Part shown: positions 44,166 to 52,268 of the stretch, one piece after another | Position numbering within the stretch: the stretch's first letter is position 1 | Layout: every line of letters begins with the position of its first letter | Assembly: GCF_015555045.1 (NCBI RefSeq) | Contig: NZ_JADNJQ010000016.1 | Coordinates: forward strand, 1-52,366 | Direction: 5' to 3' | DNA from: Collinsella aerofaciens | GTDB taxonomy: Bacteria; Actinomycetota; Coriobacteriia; Coriobacteriales; Coriobacteriaceae | DNA length: 52,366 nucleotides | Made by a program: the position numbers and the translations under genes | Notes under the pieces: model-generated | The model's input: the letters and a program-made list of their open reading frames with translations, nothing else | Told to the model about the DNA's origin: nothing | The model's database searches: none

Positions 44166-45923
44166 CTACTCGGCATCCTCGACCTCATACGAATCCGCCT
44201 CGGCGGGCTCATCGTTTGCCCCTGTCGCAGCCCCGCGCGCCTCGTCAAACGCCGCCTTCATGGTCTTGTTGCCCCAGGTGAGCTTGCGAATGGTAAGATC
44301 GTCGGCCTTCTTGTTGGCTAGACGTAAATTGTTCTCGGAGGACAGCAATGCCTCCTTGGTTTTCTGCAGATGGCTAATCGTCTTGTCAATCTCCTCGATC
44401 GCCGTCTGGAACTTACGGCTCGCAAGCTCATAGTTGCGGCCGAAGTCGTTCTTGAACTTCTCCATCTTGGCCTCGAAGTTCGTGACGTCGATGTTCTGTT
44501 GCTTGTACTCCGCCAGCTCCTGCTTATAGCGCAGCGAACCCATGGCGGCGTTGCGCAGCAGCGTGATCATGGGAATGAAGAACTGCGGGCGGATCACGTA
44601 CATCTTCTCATAGCGGTAGCTCACGTCGACTATCCCTGCGTTATAGAGCTCGCTCTCGGGCTCCAGCAGGGTGCAGAGCACCGCATACTCGCAGCCTTTC
44701 TGGCGACGATCGTGATCGAGTTTCTTAAAGAAGTCCTCGTTTTTATGCTTGGTCGCGGTCTCGTCGTTCTCGTTTTTCATCTCGAACATAATCGAAATGA
44801 CCTCGTTACCGCTTGCGTCGCACTCGCGGAAGATAAAGTCGCCCTTGGTGCCCTCGGACGCATCGTTATCCTTCTCGAAGTACGCGTTAGGAAACGCCGT
44901 CATGCGCAAACGGTTAAACTCGGTCTCGCAGTGCTGCTCGAGCGACTCGCCCACCATCTTGGTGGACAGGCGTACCTTCATGTCCTTAAGACGCTCAATC
45001 TCTTCGTCCTTGTAGCGAATCAGGTCATCGCTCGCGCGCTTGGCCTGCGCGAGCTCGAGCTCATGCGCCGCCTTGACCTGTTCCTCGCGAGAATCGCGCA
45101 CCGCCAGCTCGCTCGTCAGCTTGGCACGTGCCTCATCGCGCTCTCGTTCCGCCGCGGCGACCGCCTTCGACAGCTCCATTTTTGCAGAAAGTTCTTGCTC
45201 ACGAAGCTGTGCACGAAGGCCCTCGGCCTCGCGCTCGGACTGAGTCTTAGCATTCGAGAACTTCTCACGCACTTCTGTCTGGTAATCGGAAAGCTTACGA
45301 TTCGCTTCGTTTTGCGCAGCCTCGAGCTTACGCTGCGCCTCGGCCGCAGCAGTTGCGAGTGCCATTTCTTGAGCCTTATCTGCGGCGGCAAGCTTTGCCT
45401 GCAACTCCGCAATCTGAGCATCGCGCGCGGCGAGGTCATTTTGAGTCGCATTGCGTACCGCGGCTTCGGCAAGCTTTGCTTCGTCATCTTTGCGCCCAAG
45501 CTGCGCACGCAGGCTATCGATCTCGCGCTGCAGCTCGGCATTCTCCTTTTGAGCATCGGCACGGGCCTCAACCGCCGCGCGCTGGCTTGCACTCTCGCGC
45601 TCTGCGGCAGCGCCCTCAAGCTTGGCACGCAGCTCGGCAAGCTCGGCATCGCGCTTGGCGACTTCTTGTGCCAGCTGCTGAGCTGCAGCGTTCTTCTGCT
45701 CGACAAGCTGAGCGTTGCGCTGAGACTCTGCCTTTTGCAAGGCAGCCGTCGAACGCGAGCGCTCAAGCTCCAGCGCCTGCTCGCCCTCGCGCTGGACTGC
45801 CTTCACACGCTCGTCCAGGTCGCGCGAAAACTCGGCATCGCGTACTTGCTTGACGATATCCGCATAGCCGGACGCATCGACCTTAAAAACTTCGCCGCAA
45901 TGCGGGCACTTGATCTCGTTCAT
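44166..45923 (-). CDS. DUF2130 family coiled-coil protein with zinc ribbon and PD-(D/E)XK-like core
   Basis: A 585-residue protein. It opens with a CPHCG half zinc ribbon (ending with ...GEVFKVD), then ~270 residues of highly charged Ala/Glu/Arg/Gln-rich coiled coil. The DUF2130 domain follows: [28 protein letters not shown] and [10 protein letters not shown], whose D...E-x-K spacing fits the restriction-endonuclease fold. The final ~150 residues are again helical. The function is unknown; its layout recalls SMC-like or RmuC-like proteins that act on DNA, and nuclease activity is inferred only. It is alone on its strand before the phosphoesterase. Confidence 0.85.
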   Translation of the reverse strand: MNEIKCPHCGEVFKVDASGYADIVKQVRDAEFSRDLDERVKAVQREGEQALELERSRSTAALQKAESQRNAQLVEQKNAAAQQLAQEVAKRDAELAELRAKLEGAAAERESASQRAAVEARADAQKENAELQREIDSLRAQLGRKDDEAKLAEAAVRNATQNDLAARDAQIAELQAKLAAADKAQEMALATAAAEAQRKLEAAQNEANRKLSDYQTEVREKFSNAKTQSEREAEGLRAQLREQELSAKMELSKAVAAAERERDEARAKLTSELAVRDSREEQVKAAHELELAQAKRASDDLIRYKDEEIERLKDMKVRLSTKMVGESLEQHCETEFNRLRMTAFPNAYFEKDNDASEGTKGDFIFRECDASGNEVISIMFEMKNENDETATKHKNEDFFKKLDHDRRQKGCEYAVLCTLLEPESELYNAGIVDVSYRYEKMYVIRPQFFIPMITLLRNAAMGSLRYKQELAEYKQQNIDVTNFEAKMEKFKNDFGRNYELASRKFQTAIEEIDKTISHLQKTKEALLSSENNLRLANKKADDLTIRKLTWGNKTMKAAFDEARGAATGANDEPAEADSYEVEDAE

Positions 45924-45981
45924 AGCAGCTCCTCGATGGACGCAAATATCAACCGGCTACACTCTACCGCGCCGCGCGGAC

Positions 45982-46016
45982 AAAAAAGGCGCCGCCGCCA
46001 TAATGGCAACGGCGCC
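45982..46016 (-). terminator. Terminator of metallophosphoesterase gene
   Basis: On the minus strand a GGCGCC stem with an inner GCCAT/ATGGC stem (45988-46016) is followed by six U residues. Its outer arm (46011-46016) is shared with the larger hairpin at 46011-46063, so the two folds exclude each other. Confidence 0.7.
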
Positions 46017-46063
46017 AGAACCACCACAAAGGTGCCTGTCCCCTTTGTGGTGGCTCTGGCGCC
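46011..46063. repeat. Long hairpin element with GTGCCTGTCCC loop
   Basis: A 21-bp stem (46011-46031 with 46043-46063) with one mismatch and an 11-base loop. The loop holds the GGGACAGG core, in reverse complement, of the smaller hairpin at 31915-31951. It abuts the stop codon of the phosphoesterase gene. Confidence 0.75.
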
Positions 46064-46609
46064 CTATAACCCAAAGAAGCTAAGAATCTGATCGCGGCTT
46101 ACGGGCTTGTAATCGTTGGCATCGAGACCGACATCGTAGCGAAAGATAGGGCGCTCGCGATCGCGGTTGCGTGCGTTGGCGCGGTCACCCCTGCTGTGGA
46201 TATGCCCATGCAGCATAATGGCGCCACGTGCCTTGCCGTTCCAGCTGAGCATGGGGTAGTGGCTCATAACCAGACGATAGCCCTTGGCATAGCCGGGAGC
46301 AATCTCCAGGTAATCGCGCACGTCTTCCCAAATCTGCGGTACGTCGGAATCTTCCCAGTCGCCGTCATGGTTACCGCGGATGAGCGTCACGTTCTGGCAT
46401 TCGATACGCTCGCGCAGGCGCACCGCCTCCGCCAGGGGCAAACGATAGGTAAAGTCACCCAGAATATAGAGGCGGTCGTCCGCAGCCACGCACTCATTGA
46501 TGGCATCGATGACCTTGCGGTTCATCTCCTCGACCGAGTCAAACGGCCGGTCCATGTCGTGCAAGATATTCGTATCGCCCAGGTGCAGGTCGGCGGTAAA
46601 CCACATCAT
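46064..46609 (-). CDS. Calcineurin-like metallophosphoesterase
   Basis: A 181-residue hydrolase with the metal-binding series FTADLHLGD, ILGDFTY, IRGNHDGD, SHYP and LHGHIHS. This is the YfcE/MPPE-like compact type that cleaves phosphodiesters or phosphoesters with two metals. The substrate is unknown. Two adjacent ATG codons could start it (46609 or 46606). It is the last gene before a hairpin element and terminator, and it follows the small acidic protein gene. Confidence 0.9.
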   Translation of the reverse strand: MMWFTADLHLGDTNILHDMDRPFDSVEEMNRKVIDAINECVAADDRLYILGDFTYRLPLAEAVRLRERIECQNVTLIRGNHDGDWEDSDVPQIWEDVRDYLEIAPGYAKGYRLVMSHYPMLSWNGKARGAIMLHGHIHSRGDRANARNRDRERPIFRYDVGLDANDYKPVSRDQILSFFGL

Positions 46610-46675
46610 CGTCTATGCCCTCATTTCGCAACGTGTTCAACTCGTGCTAAGTATACAGACGTAGCGATGCGGCGG

Positions 46676-46855
46676 TTATCCAAAGAGCCCACCGAACAGT
46701 CCGCGGCGGCGCTTGTCTTGCTTTTTCGAAGCGTCACTCTGAGTTTTCTTGTCCTGCCGCATCTTACGGTCCTGTTCCAGCTCATCGTCATCGAGTAGCA
46801 CATCCCACTCAAACGGATCATCTGTCAGATCAAACAGGTCATCGTCATCAAACAT
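46676..46855 (-). CDS. Small acidic/basic two-part hypothetical protein
   Basis: 59 residues: an acidic N-half (MFDDDDLFDLTDDPFEWD) and a basic, Gln/Lys/Arg-rich C-half ending in RRRGLFGGLFG. GGAGG lies six bases before the ATG at 46855, supporting it as a real gene. The closing GLFGGLFG motif may insert into membrane or bind a partner. It immediately follows the HIRAN gene, so the two probably share a transcript. No family recognised. Confidence 0.6.
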   Translation of the reverse strand: MFDDDDLFDLTDDPFEWDVLLDDDELEQDRKMRQDKKTQSDASKKQDKRRRGLFGGLFG

Positions 46856-46873
46856 GGCAGCCTCCATTGCCGA

Positions 46874-47200
46874 CTAGCGAGCATCCACCACATAGAGCCC
46901 AACGCGCACCTGATGCCACGGGCTGCGCTCGGGGGCAACCTGTTGCACACGGGCCTCAAATACGTCCTCGTGGCCGTAATACATCATCAAGGACAGTGGG
47001 CCGACCTCGTTTCCCGGAACGTAGCCAAGTTTGGTCTTGCCATAGTAGATCGCAACTGCCTCGGGGTCATGGGGATTATCGCGCTCGGCACACAGCGTCA
47101 GTTTATCGCCCGCTTTAAGATCGCCTAGGACCAAAGCGCCATCGGCATACTGAAATCCTGCAATGTGAAATGACAGAAGAACACGTGAAGGCTCGTACAT
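46874..47200 (-). CDS. HIRAN domain protein
   Basis: A 108-residue protein that is nearly all HIRAN domain: VLSF-type strand, LTLCAERDNPHDPEAVAIYYG, then KLGYVPGNEVGPLS. HIRAN in HLTF binds single-stranded 3' DNA ends and in bacteria is often a stand-alone or nuclease-linked module, suggesting recognition of damaged or stalled DNA. GGGGAG precedes the ATG. The small 59-residue gene follows directly. Confidence 0.88.
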   Translation of the reverse strand: MYEPSRVLLSFHIAGFQYADGALVLGDLKAGDKLTLCAERDNPHDPEAVAIYYGKTKLGYVPGNEVGPLSLMMYYGHEDVFEARVQQVAPERSPWHQVRVGLYVVDAR

Positions 47201-47323
47201 AGCAACTCCCCTAACGGCCGGATAAACCGGTGTGTAACCTTATTGAGAAGTCTACGAACTCGCGCGGACACAAATTCGCCCCACCCGCGCCTTTTCGACC
47301 GTTTGTCGCTACACCATCTGATT

Positions 47324-48703
47324 CTAATGCACAAACATGCGCACGAACTTGTGCTTCCAGCTTGCGTAAGGAGCATAGCGGAATGGCACGTCCAGCCAAG
47401 TTGCCTTGTTCACGATACTCTTCTTGTGGCTAAACGTATCGAAGCTCTCGCGGCCATGGTACTGCCCCATACCGCTCGCGCCCATGCCGCCAAAGCCCAT
47501 ATGGCTCGTAGCCAAGTGCATGATCGTGTCGTTGACACAGCTGCCGCCAAAGGGCACGTAGCGCACAAAGCGTTGCTGAACCGAACGGTCCTGGCTAAAG
47601 ATATACAGGGCCAGCGGCGTCGGACGATCCGTAATAAACGTCTCGGCCTCGTCTAGGCTCTCAAACGTCAGCACCGGCAAGATGGGGCCGAAAATCTCCT
47701 CCTGCATCACGGCGTCATCGGGGGTCACGCCGTCCAAAATCGTCGGCTCGATCTTGAGCGAAGTCTCGCGCGCGGTACCTCCAAGCACAACCTTATCGGG
47801 ATCGATCAGCCCGCGCACGCGCGCAAAATGCTTGGCGTTGACGATATGCCCGTAGTCCTCGTTATCGAGCGGATGCTCGCCAAACATACGGCGGGCCTCC
47901 TCCTTGATAAGGTCCAGCAGCTCATCGTGCACGCGCGCATCGACCAGTAGGTAGTCGGGCGCCACGCAGGTCTGCCCCACGTTGAGCCACTTACCAAAGG
48001 CGATACGCCGTGCCGCAACCTTCAAGTTTGCCGTCGCATCCACGATACAGGGACTCTTTCCGCCCAGCTCAAGCGTCACGGGCGTAAGGTTTTTACTTGC
48101 GCGCTCCATGACGAGCTTGCCGACCGGAACGCTACCGGTAAAGAAGATCTTGTCCCAGCACTCATCGAGCAACGCTTCGTTCTCGGCGCGCCCGCCCTCG
48201 ACAACCGTCACCAGGCGCGGATCAAATGCCTCTTCACAGATTTGCTTGAGCACCGCGCTCGATGCCGGAGCATAGGCACTCGGCTTGATGACCACGGTAT
48301 TGCCCGCGGCAAGGGCGCCGGCGAGCGGCTCGAGTGTTAGCAAAAACGGGTAGTTCCACGGAGCCATGATGAGCGTGACGCCATAGGGCACGGCTTGCGT
48401 TTTGCACGCGCTCACGGCGTTAGCGAGATCGCACGGACGCAGGCGCGGACGACTCCACCGAGCCACGTGAGCGATCTGATGTCGAATCTCGGAAAGCGAC
48501 GTGCCGATCTCGCACATATAGGCCTCGTCATGCGACTTCCCCAAATCGGTCTTGAGCGCATGGGCGATATCAGCCTCGTGGGCCCGCACCGCATCGCATA
48601 AACTCACGAGCGCGCGACGTCGAGCATCGACATCAAACGTGGCGCGCGTCTTAAAGTAGGCGCGCTGATCGCCGACGATGCGCGCAATTTCCTCGGTGTT
48701 CAT
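47324..48703 (-). CDS. NAD(P)-dependent aldehyde dehydrogenase
   Basis: A 459-residue class 3-like aldehyde dehydrogenase. Visible residues are Asn117 in APWNYPF, Glu212 in LELGGKSP, and catalytic Cys246 in NVGQTCVAPDY. EEIFGPILPV and SHMGFGGMGASGMGQYHG are also typical. It ends with a hydrophobic/basic tail. It follows the iron alcohol dehydrogenase by only eight bases, so the pair may interconvert an alcohol, aldehyde and acid during fermentation or detoxification of medium-chain aldehydes. Specificity is unknown. Confidence 0.94.
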   Translation of the reverse strand: MNTEEIARIVGDQRAYFKTRATFDVDARRRALVSLCDAVRAHEADIAHALKTDLGKSHDEAYMCEIGTSLSEIRHQIAHVARWSRPRLRPCDLANAVSACKTQAVPYGVTLIMAPWNYPFLLTLEPLAGALAAGNTVVIKPSAYAPASSAVLKQICEEAFDPRLVTVVEGGRAENEALLDECWDKIFFTGSVPVGKLVMERASKNLTPVTLELGGKSPCIVDATANLKVAARRIAFGKWLNVGQTCVAPDYLLVDARVHDELLDLIKEEARRMFGEHPLDNEDYGHIVNAKHFARVRGLIDPDKVVLGGTARETSLKIEPTILDGVTPDDAVMQEEIFGPILPVLTFESLDEAETFITDRPTPLALYIFSQDRSVQQRFVRYVPFGGSCVNDTIMHLATSHMGFGGMGASGMGQYHGRESFDTFSHKKSIVNKATWLDVPFRYAPYASWKHKFVRMFVH

Positions 48704-48711
48704 GTGCCCTC

Positions 48712-49932
48712 CTAGTTCTCGCCCTCAAACATACCACCTGCAACGACTTCATACATATGCTCGAGCTCCAAGCGGTCCATTAAAAGCGGAACGGGGTACA
48801 GGGGATTGGCCTCGGCATCGGCATTCGCCGCCATCTGCGGAATGTCGGAGCGGCGAATGCCCGAGACATATTTGGGAATGTCCAAGGTGGCGTTCATTCG
48901 ATCGACCCAATCGATAAAGGCCTCGGCCGCCAGGTTGTCCTGTGCGTTAGCCGGCGCGATACCAGCCATGCGGGCGAGGTCGGCGAGCTTAGGAGCAGCA
49001 GCTTCACCATAGGCGCGAAGCATGTGCGGCAGGATAATGGCGTTGGCCAAACCGTGGGGAATCCCATAACGTCCGCCCAGACTGTGCGCGATGGCATGAA
49101 CGTATCCAACGTAGGAGCGCGTAAAGGCAACACCCGCTTTATACGCTGCCGAAAGCATATTGCGGCGCGCCCGTATGTTGTCCCCACGCTCATAAGCATC
49201 GAGCAAATTGTCGTGGATGAGCAGCACCGCCTGACGCGCCATCTTGCGCGTATAGGGCGTGGTGCTTCGCCCGATAAAGGCCTCGACGGCATGCGTCAGG
49301 GCGTCCATGCCCGTCTGCCCCGTAATGGAGGCGGGCAGACCGCGCGTAAACTCGGGGTCGTGCACCGCAAAGCGCGGGATAAGCACAAAGTCGTTAATGG
49401 GGTACTTGTAGTGCGTCTCGTCATCGGTGATAACCGCCGCGAGCGTGACCTCGCTTCCCGTGCCCGCCGTAGTGGGGACGGCGATAAGCAGCGGCAGGCG
49501 ACGATGAATCCGCAGCAGGCCGCGCATCTTGTTGATGGGCTTGCTTGGCTGCGTGATGCGTGCACCCACGCCCTTGGCGCAGTCCATGGCCGATCCTCCG
49601 CCAAAACCGATAATGGCCTGGCAGGCGCTCTCTCGATACAGGGACGCCGCCTCCTCCACATTCGAGACCGTGGGGTTCGCACGCGTTTCGGCATAGACCG
49701 CAACGCCAACCCCCTGAGCCGTAAGCGCACGCTCGAGTGATGCCGTGAGCCCCAAACGTGCAATGCCGGGATCCGTCACGATAAGGACCTTCTGGATCGA
49801 GCGCTTTTGAAGCACCGCGGGCACATCCTCGGCATGCTCTAAAATGCGCGGCTCGGTATAGGGCAGGATCGGCAATGCAATGCGAAAAACCGTCTGATAT
49901 GTTCGGCACCAGGCACGACGGGCTAGATGCAT
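48712..49932 (-). CDS. Iron-containing alcohol dehydrogenase
   Basis: A 406-residue group III alcohol dehydrogenase. NAD-binding GGGS is at residues 111-114, and the probable metal ligands are Asp210, His214, His283 and His293 (MDALTHAVEAF, AIAHSLGGRYGIPHG). The reaction is reversible alcohol/aldehyde conversion with NAD(P)H. GGAGTTTCC precedes the ATG at 49932, and a Rex-like palindrome lies just upstream, suggesting control by the NADH/NAD+ ratio. Its partner is the aldehyde dehydrogenase downstream. Confidence 0.94.
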   Translation of the reverse strand: MHLARRAWCRTYQTVFRIALPILPYTEPRILEHAEDVPAVLQKRSIQKVLIVTDPGIARLGLTASLERALTAQGVGVAVYAETRANPTVSNVEEAASLYRESACQAIIGFGGGSAMDCAKGVGARITQPSKPINKMRGLLRIHRRLPLLIAVPTTAGTGSEVTLAAVITDDETHYKYPINDFVLIPRFAVHDPEFTRGLPASITGQTGMDALTHAVEAFIGRSTTPYTRKMARQAVLLIHDNLLDAYERGDNIRARRNMLSAAYKAGVAFTRSYVGYVHAIAHSLGGRYGIPHGLANAIILPHMLRAYGEAAAPKLADLARMAGIAPANAQDNLAAEAFIDWVDRMNATLDIPKYVSGIRRSDIPQMAANADAEANPLYPVPLLMDRLELEHMYEVVAGGMFEGEN

Positions 49933-49949
49933 AAAGGAAACTCCTTCAT

Positions 49950-49967
49950 TTGTTGATAGGTCAACAT
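49950..49967 (-). promoter_or_regulatory. Candidate Rex operator upstream of ADH-ALDH operon
   Basis: TTGTTGA-TAGG-TCAACAT matches the Rex consensus TTGTTAA-N4-TTAACAA with few changes and near-perfect symmetry (6-bp arms TGTTGA/TCAACA). It lies between the promoter region and the ribosome site of the alcohol dehydrogenase gene, where binding would block transcription when NADH is low. No rex gene is in the window. Confidence 0.55.
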
Positions 49968-50188
49968 TTGCTCGCCCGATTGTACTCAGCGGCGGTCAAA
50001 GACGGCCTGCCAATCGTTAATCAATCAACATCTTCATATCTCAAAATTGTTTTATTAAAAATCATTCCTAATAGGCTTCACATTTGGTTGCATTTATGGA
50101 TAATAGAACTCGTCAAGACGCACGTCCGGAGAGGGCCCTTATGGGACCGGACGAGCGCGCAATCGCCATCGATCGAAAGGATCGAATC

Positions 50189-50749
50189 ATGAAGTTTGTT
50201 TGCCCCGTTTGCGGTTATGTGGAAGAGTTCGACGGCGACCAGCTGCCCGAGGATTTTAAGTGCCCCCAGTGCGGCGTTCCCGGTTCTCGTTTCCTGAAGC
50301 AGGAGGAGGGCCAGCTCGAGTGGGCCGCCGAGCACGTCGTGGGCGTCGCCAAGATGGAGGGTGTCTCTGAGGACATCGTTGCCGACCTGCGCGCCAACTT
50401 TGAGGGCGAGTGCTCTGAGGTCGGTATGTACCTGGCCATGGCTCGCGTCGCTCATCGCGAGGGCTATCCCGAGATCGGCCTGTACTGGGAAAAGGCTGCC
50501 CACGAGGAGGCCGAGCATGCCGCCAAGTTCGCCGAGCTCCTGGGCGAGGTCGTGACCGACTCCACCAAGAAGAACCTCGAGATGCGCGTTGAGGCCGAGA
50601 ACGGCGCCACCGCCGGCAAGACCGATCTTGCCAAGCGTGCCAAGGCCGCCGGCCTCGATGCCATCCACGACACCGTGCACGAGATGGCTCGCGACGAGGC
50701 CCGCCACGGCAAGGCTTTCGCCGGCCTGCTCAAGCGCTACTTTGGCTAA
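50189..50749 (+). CDS. Reverse rubrerythrin (N-terminal rubredoxin, C-terminal diiron domain)
   Basis: A 186-residue peroxide-detoxifying protein. The rubredoxin site is N-terminal (C5-P-V-C8 and C25-P-Q-C28), the reverse of the classical order. It is followed by a ferritin-like four-helix domain with diiron motifs [23 protein letters not shown] and [13 protein letters not shown]. Such proteins act as NADH peroxidase or oxidase components in anaerobes such as Clostridium acetobutylicum. The ATG at 50189 follows AAAGGA; upstream in-frame codons lack a site. It is divergent from the ADH-ALDH operon and ends in a strong terminator. Confidence 0.94.
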   Translation: MKFVCPVCGYVEEFDGDQLPEDFKCPQCGVPGSRFLKQEEGQLEWAAEHVVGVAKMEGVSEDIVADLRANFEGECSEVGMYLAMARVAHREGYPEIGLYWEKAAHEEAEHAAKFAELLGEVVTDSTKKNLEMRVEAENGATAGKTDLAKRAKAAGLDAIHDTVHEMARDEARHGKAFAGLLKRYFG

Positions 50750-50783
50750 GCCAACCGCCTGAGACATAACCTCAAGCTCGATG

Positions 50784-50814
50784 AGGCCCGGACCGTATTG
50801 GTTCGGGCCTTTTT
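50784..50814 (+). terminator. Intrinsic terminator of reverse rubrerythrin gene
   Basis: An 11-bp stem with one G-U pair (50784-50794 with 50800-50810) is followed by TTTT. Confidence 0.88.
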
Positions 50815-50880
50815 CGTGCCTCACGAACTTGTTAACGCCCTGAAATAGGACCGCCTTCGGCATCGGCTTCTCGTCAAAAA

Positions 50881-51003
50881 CTAAGTGAGTAGACTTTTTG
50901 GAACTTGCCGAGCACACCACCCATATTGCTTTATAAAGCCGCAGGTAAATGACTTGTTGCAAAACGGCCTGGTCGCCAAAGTGCCAAAAGTCTACTCACT
51001 TAG
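50881..51003. repeat. 123-bp MITE-like element, copy 2
   Basis: Same terminal inverted repeat as copy 1 (CTAAGTGAGTAGACT), same length, and shared core CCGCAGGTA. Its right end overlaps the last codons of the gene at 50992-52119 and provides that gene's stop. No clear target-site duplication was seen. Confidence 0.85.
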
Positions 51004-52119
51004 AACCGCAGCCGTCCACGATTGAGCCGTTTTGTGTCTAACGGGCATCTTCCCGTCGATTACTCCCAATTTTGTCCAGTCAACGAATAGTTCAGACCGG
51101 AGTAATGTCTCAGCCCTTTGCTCATCTGAGCTTTTTTCACGATATTCAGCATCGAGCATCCTGCATATGGCCTTAACGATCGCGCGGAATCTATCCTCAT
51201 CGGATATCTGTCTGTGCGTCAGGAGAAGTACATCGTAGCCCATGGCCTGAAGGGCCGTCATGCGGTCAGCGTCACGCAAGCCATCCCCTGCGCGTCCGTG
51301 CGAGGCCTTTCCCTGACATTCAATGGCCACCTGTCGCCTGCCGTCCGGCGAAGAAAGAAGTAGGTCGATATATACACGGGACTTTTCCACAATCGCTCGA
51401 GCACTTGTGTTTAGCATCACTTCAACATTAAGCTCTATGCCGCAAAAACCTTCGCCTCCCAGGGCTCGCGGCAGTCCAAGCAACAAATACGCCTCGACCT
51501 CAAAAGGCGACGCGGCACCCAATGGAACGAGTTGCGATACCGCCATAAATCTATTGCCGCAACGCATCCCGCAAACATCTGAACAAAAACGGTCAAGGTC
51601 TCCGCCCAAAACCAAAGCGTCTCGACGCCATAAATTTGAGGCGGTGCCGTCCTCGGACGGGCAGCGCGCCCAACCGAACGTTGTCGAAATCGCACCCGAA
51701 TCAATTGCACGCGAAAGCTCCGTCTCAAGTAACGCCGGCAGGGCACACACCGCAAACAAGCCACACATCTCCGCCAATACCAAAAGAAGCTGAAGATCCG
51801 TCAGATGCCGTGACATGATGAATGCCGTCAGTAGAGGAGACGTAATCAAAAATCCATGCTCCGTTTCCAGCACGGATTCCCTGGGGAGCTCACCAAGAAA
51901 CAGCCGCTGCCTAATGCTGGCAGGACAAGTCCGTTTGTTTCTCGTCCGAACCAATGTATGCAACGGAAAGCCGAGCGCAACCGCAGCAGTCGGGTTACGG
52001 GCGAGATCATATCGCTGCCGGTCTTCTTCCGGCCGTGGAAGCGGCGGACACAAAGCGCGAACCTGAGGGGGCAAACGCCAGTACCTAAAAGCCGATATGT
52101 CACAAAGTAGATCCTTCAT
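50992..52119 (-). CDS. Hypothetical protein with PD-(D/E)XK nuclease-like C-terminal region
   Basis: A 375-residue protein. The N-terminal ~220 residues are unrecognised. Residues ~225-330 contain ARAIVEKSRVYIDLLLSSPD, then VAIECQGKASH and GYDVLLLTHRQI, the D...E-x-Q-GK arrangement seen in Vsr/DUF559-type nuclease folds. Function as a nuclease is inferred. I chose the ATG at 52119; a GTG two codons earlier is possible, and neither has a strong ribosome site. The last three residues and the stop come from the terminal repeat of the 123-bp element, so the original C-terminus may have been lost. Confidence 0.7.
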   Translation of the reverse strand: MKDLLCDISAFRYWRLPPQVRALCPPLPRPEEDRQRYDLARNPTAAVALGFPLHTLVRTRNKRTCPASIRQRLFLGELPRESVLETEHGFLITSPLLTAFIMSRHLTDLQLLLVLAEMCGLFAVCALPALLETELSRAIDSGAISTTFGWARCPSEDGTASNLWRRDALVLGGDLDRFCSDVCGMRCGNRFMAVSQLVPLGAASPFEVEAYLLLGLPRALGGEGFCGIELNVEVMLNTSARAIVEKSRVYIDLLLSSPDGRRQVAIECQGKASHGRAGDGLRDADRMTALQAMGYDVLLLTHRQISDEDRFRAIVKAICRMLDAEYREKSSDEQRAETLLRSELFVDWTKLGVIDGKMPVRHKTAQSWTAAVLSE

Positions 52120-52202
52120 AGGCACAGGAAAACACGAATTTCAACCCAGTCAGTCACGCATTGGCGCGAACGCACCAAAAATGGCACCGAACGGACTGCT
52201 AA

Positions 52203-52268
52203 GTTTTCAACAGCCCTCCCCAACTGGCCAAAAGCTTGCCAAGAGCTGGACGAAGTTCTGTTGAAAAC
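52203..52268. repeat. Inverted repeat upstream of nuclease-like gene
   Basis: Perfect 11-bp arms (GTTTTCAACAG at 52203-52213 and its complement at 52258-52268) enclose 44 bases. It lies ~85 bp upstream of the gene start and may be a regulatory site or small palindromic repeat. The rest of 52120-52366 shows no supported gene. Confidence 0.5.

Noticed and set aside
47201-47323. Possible degenerate 123-bp element (AGTCTAC near 47250)
   Set aside because: Only a seven-base match to the element end; no second end or core motif.
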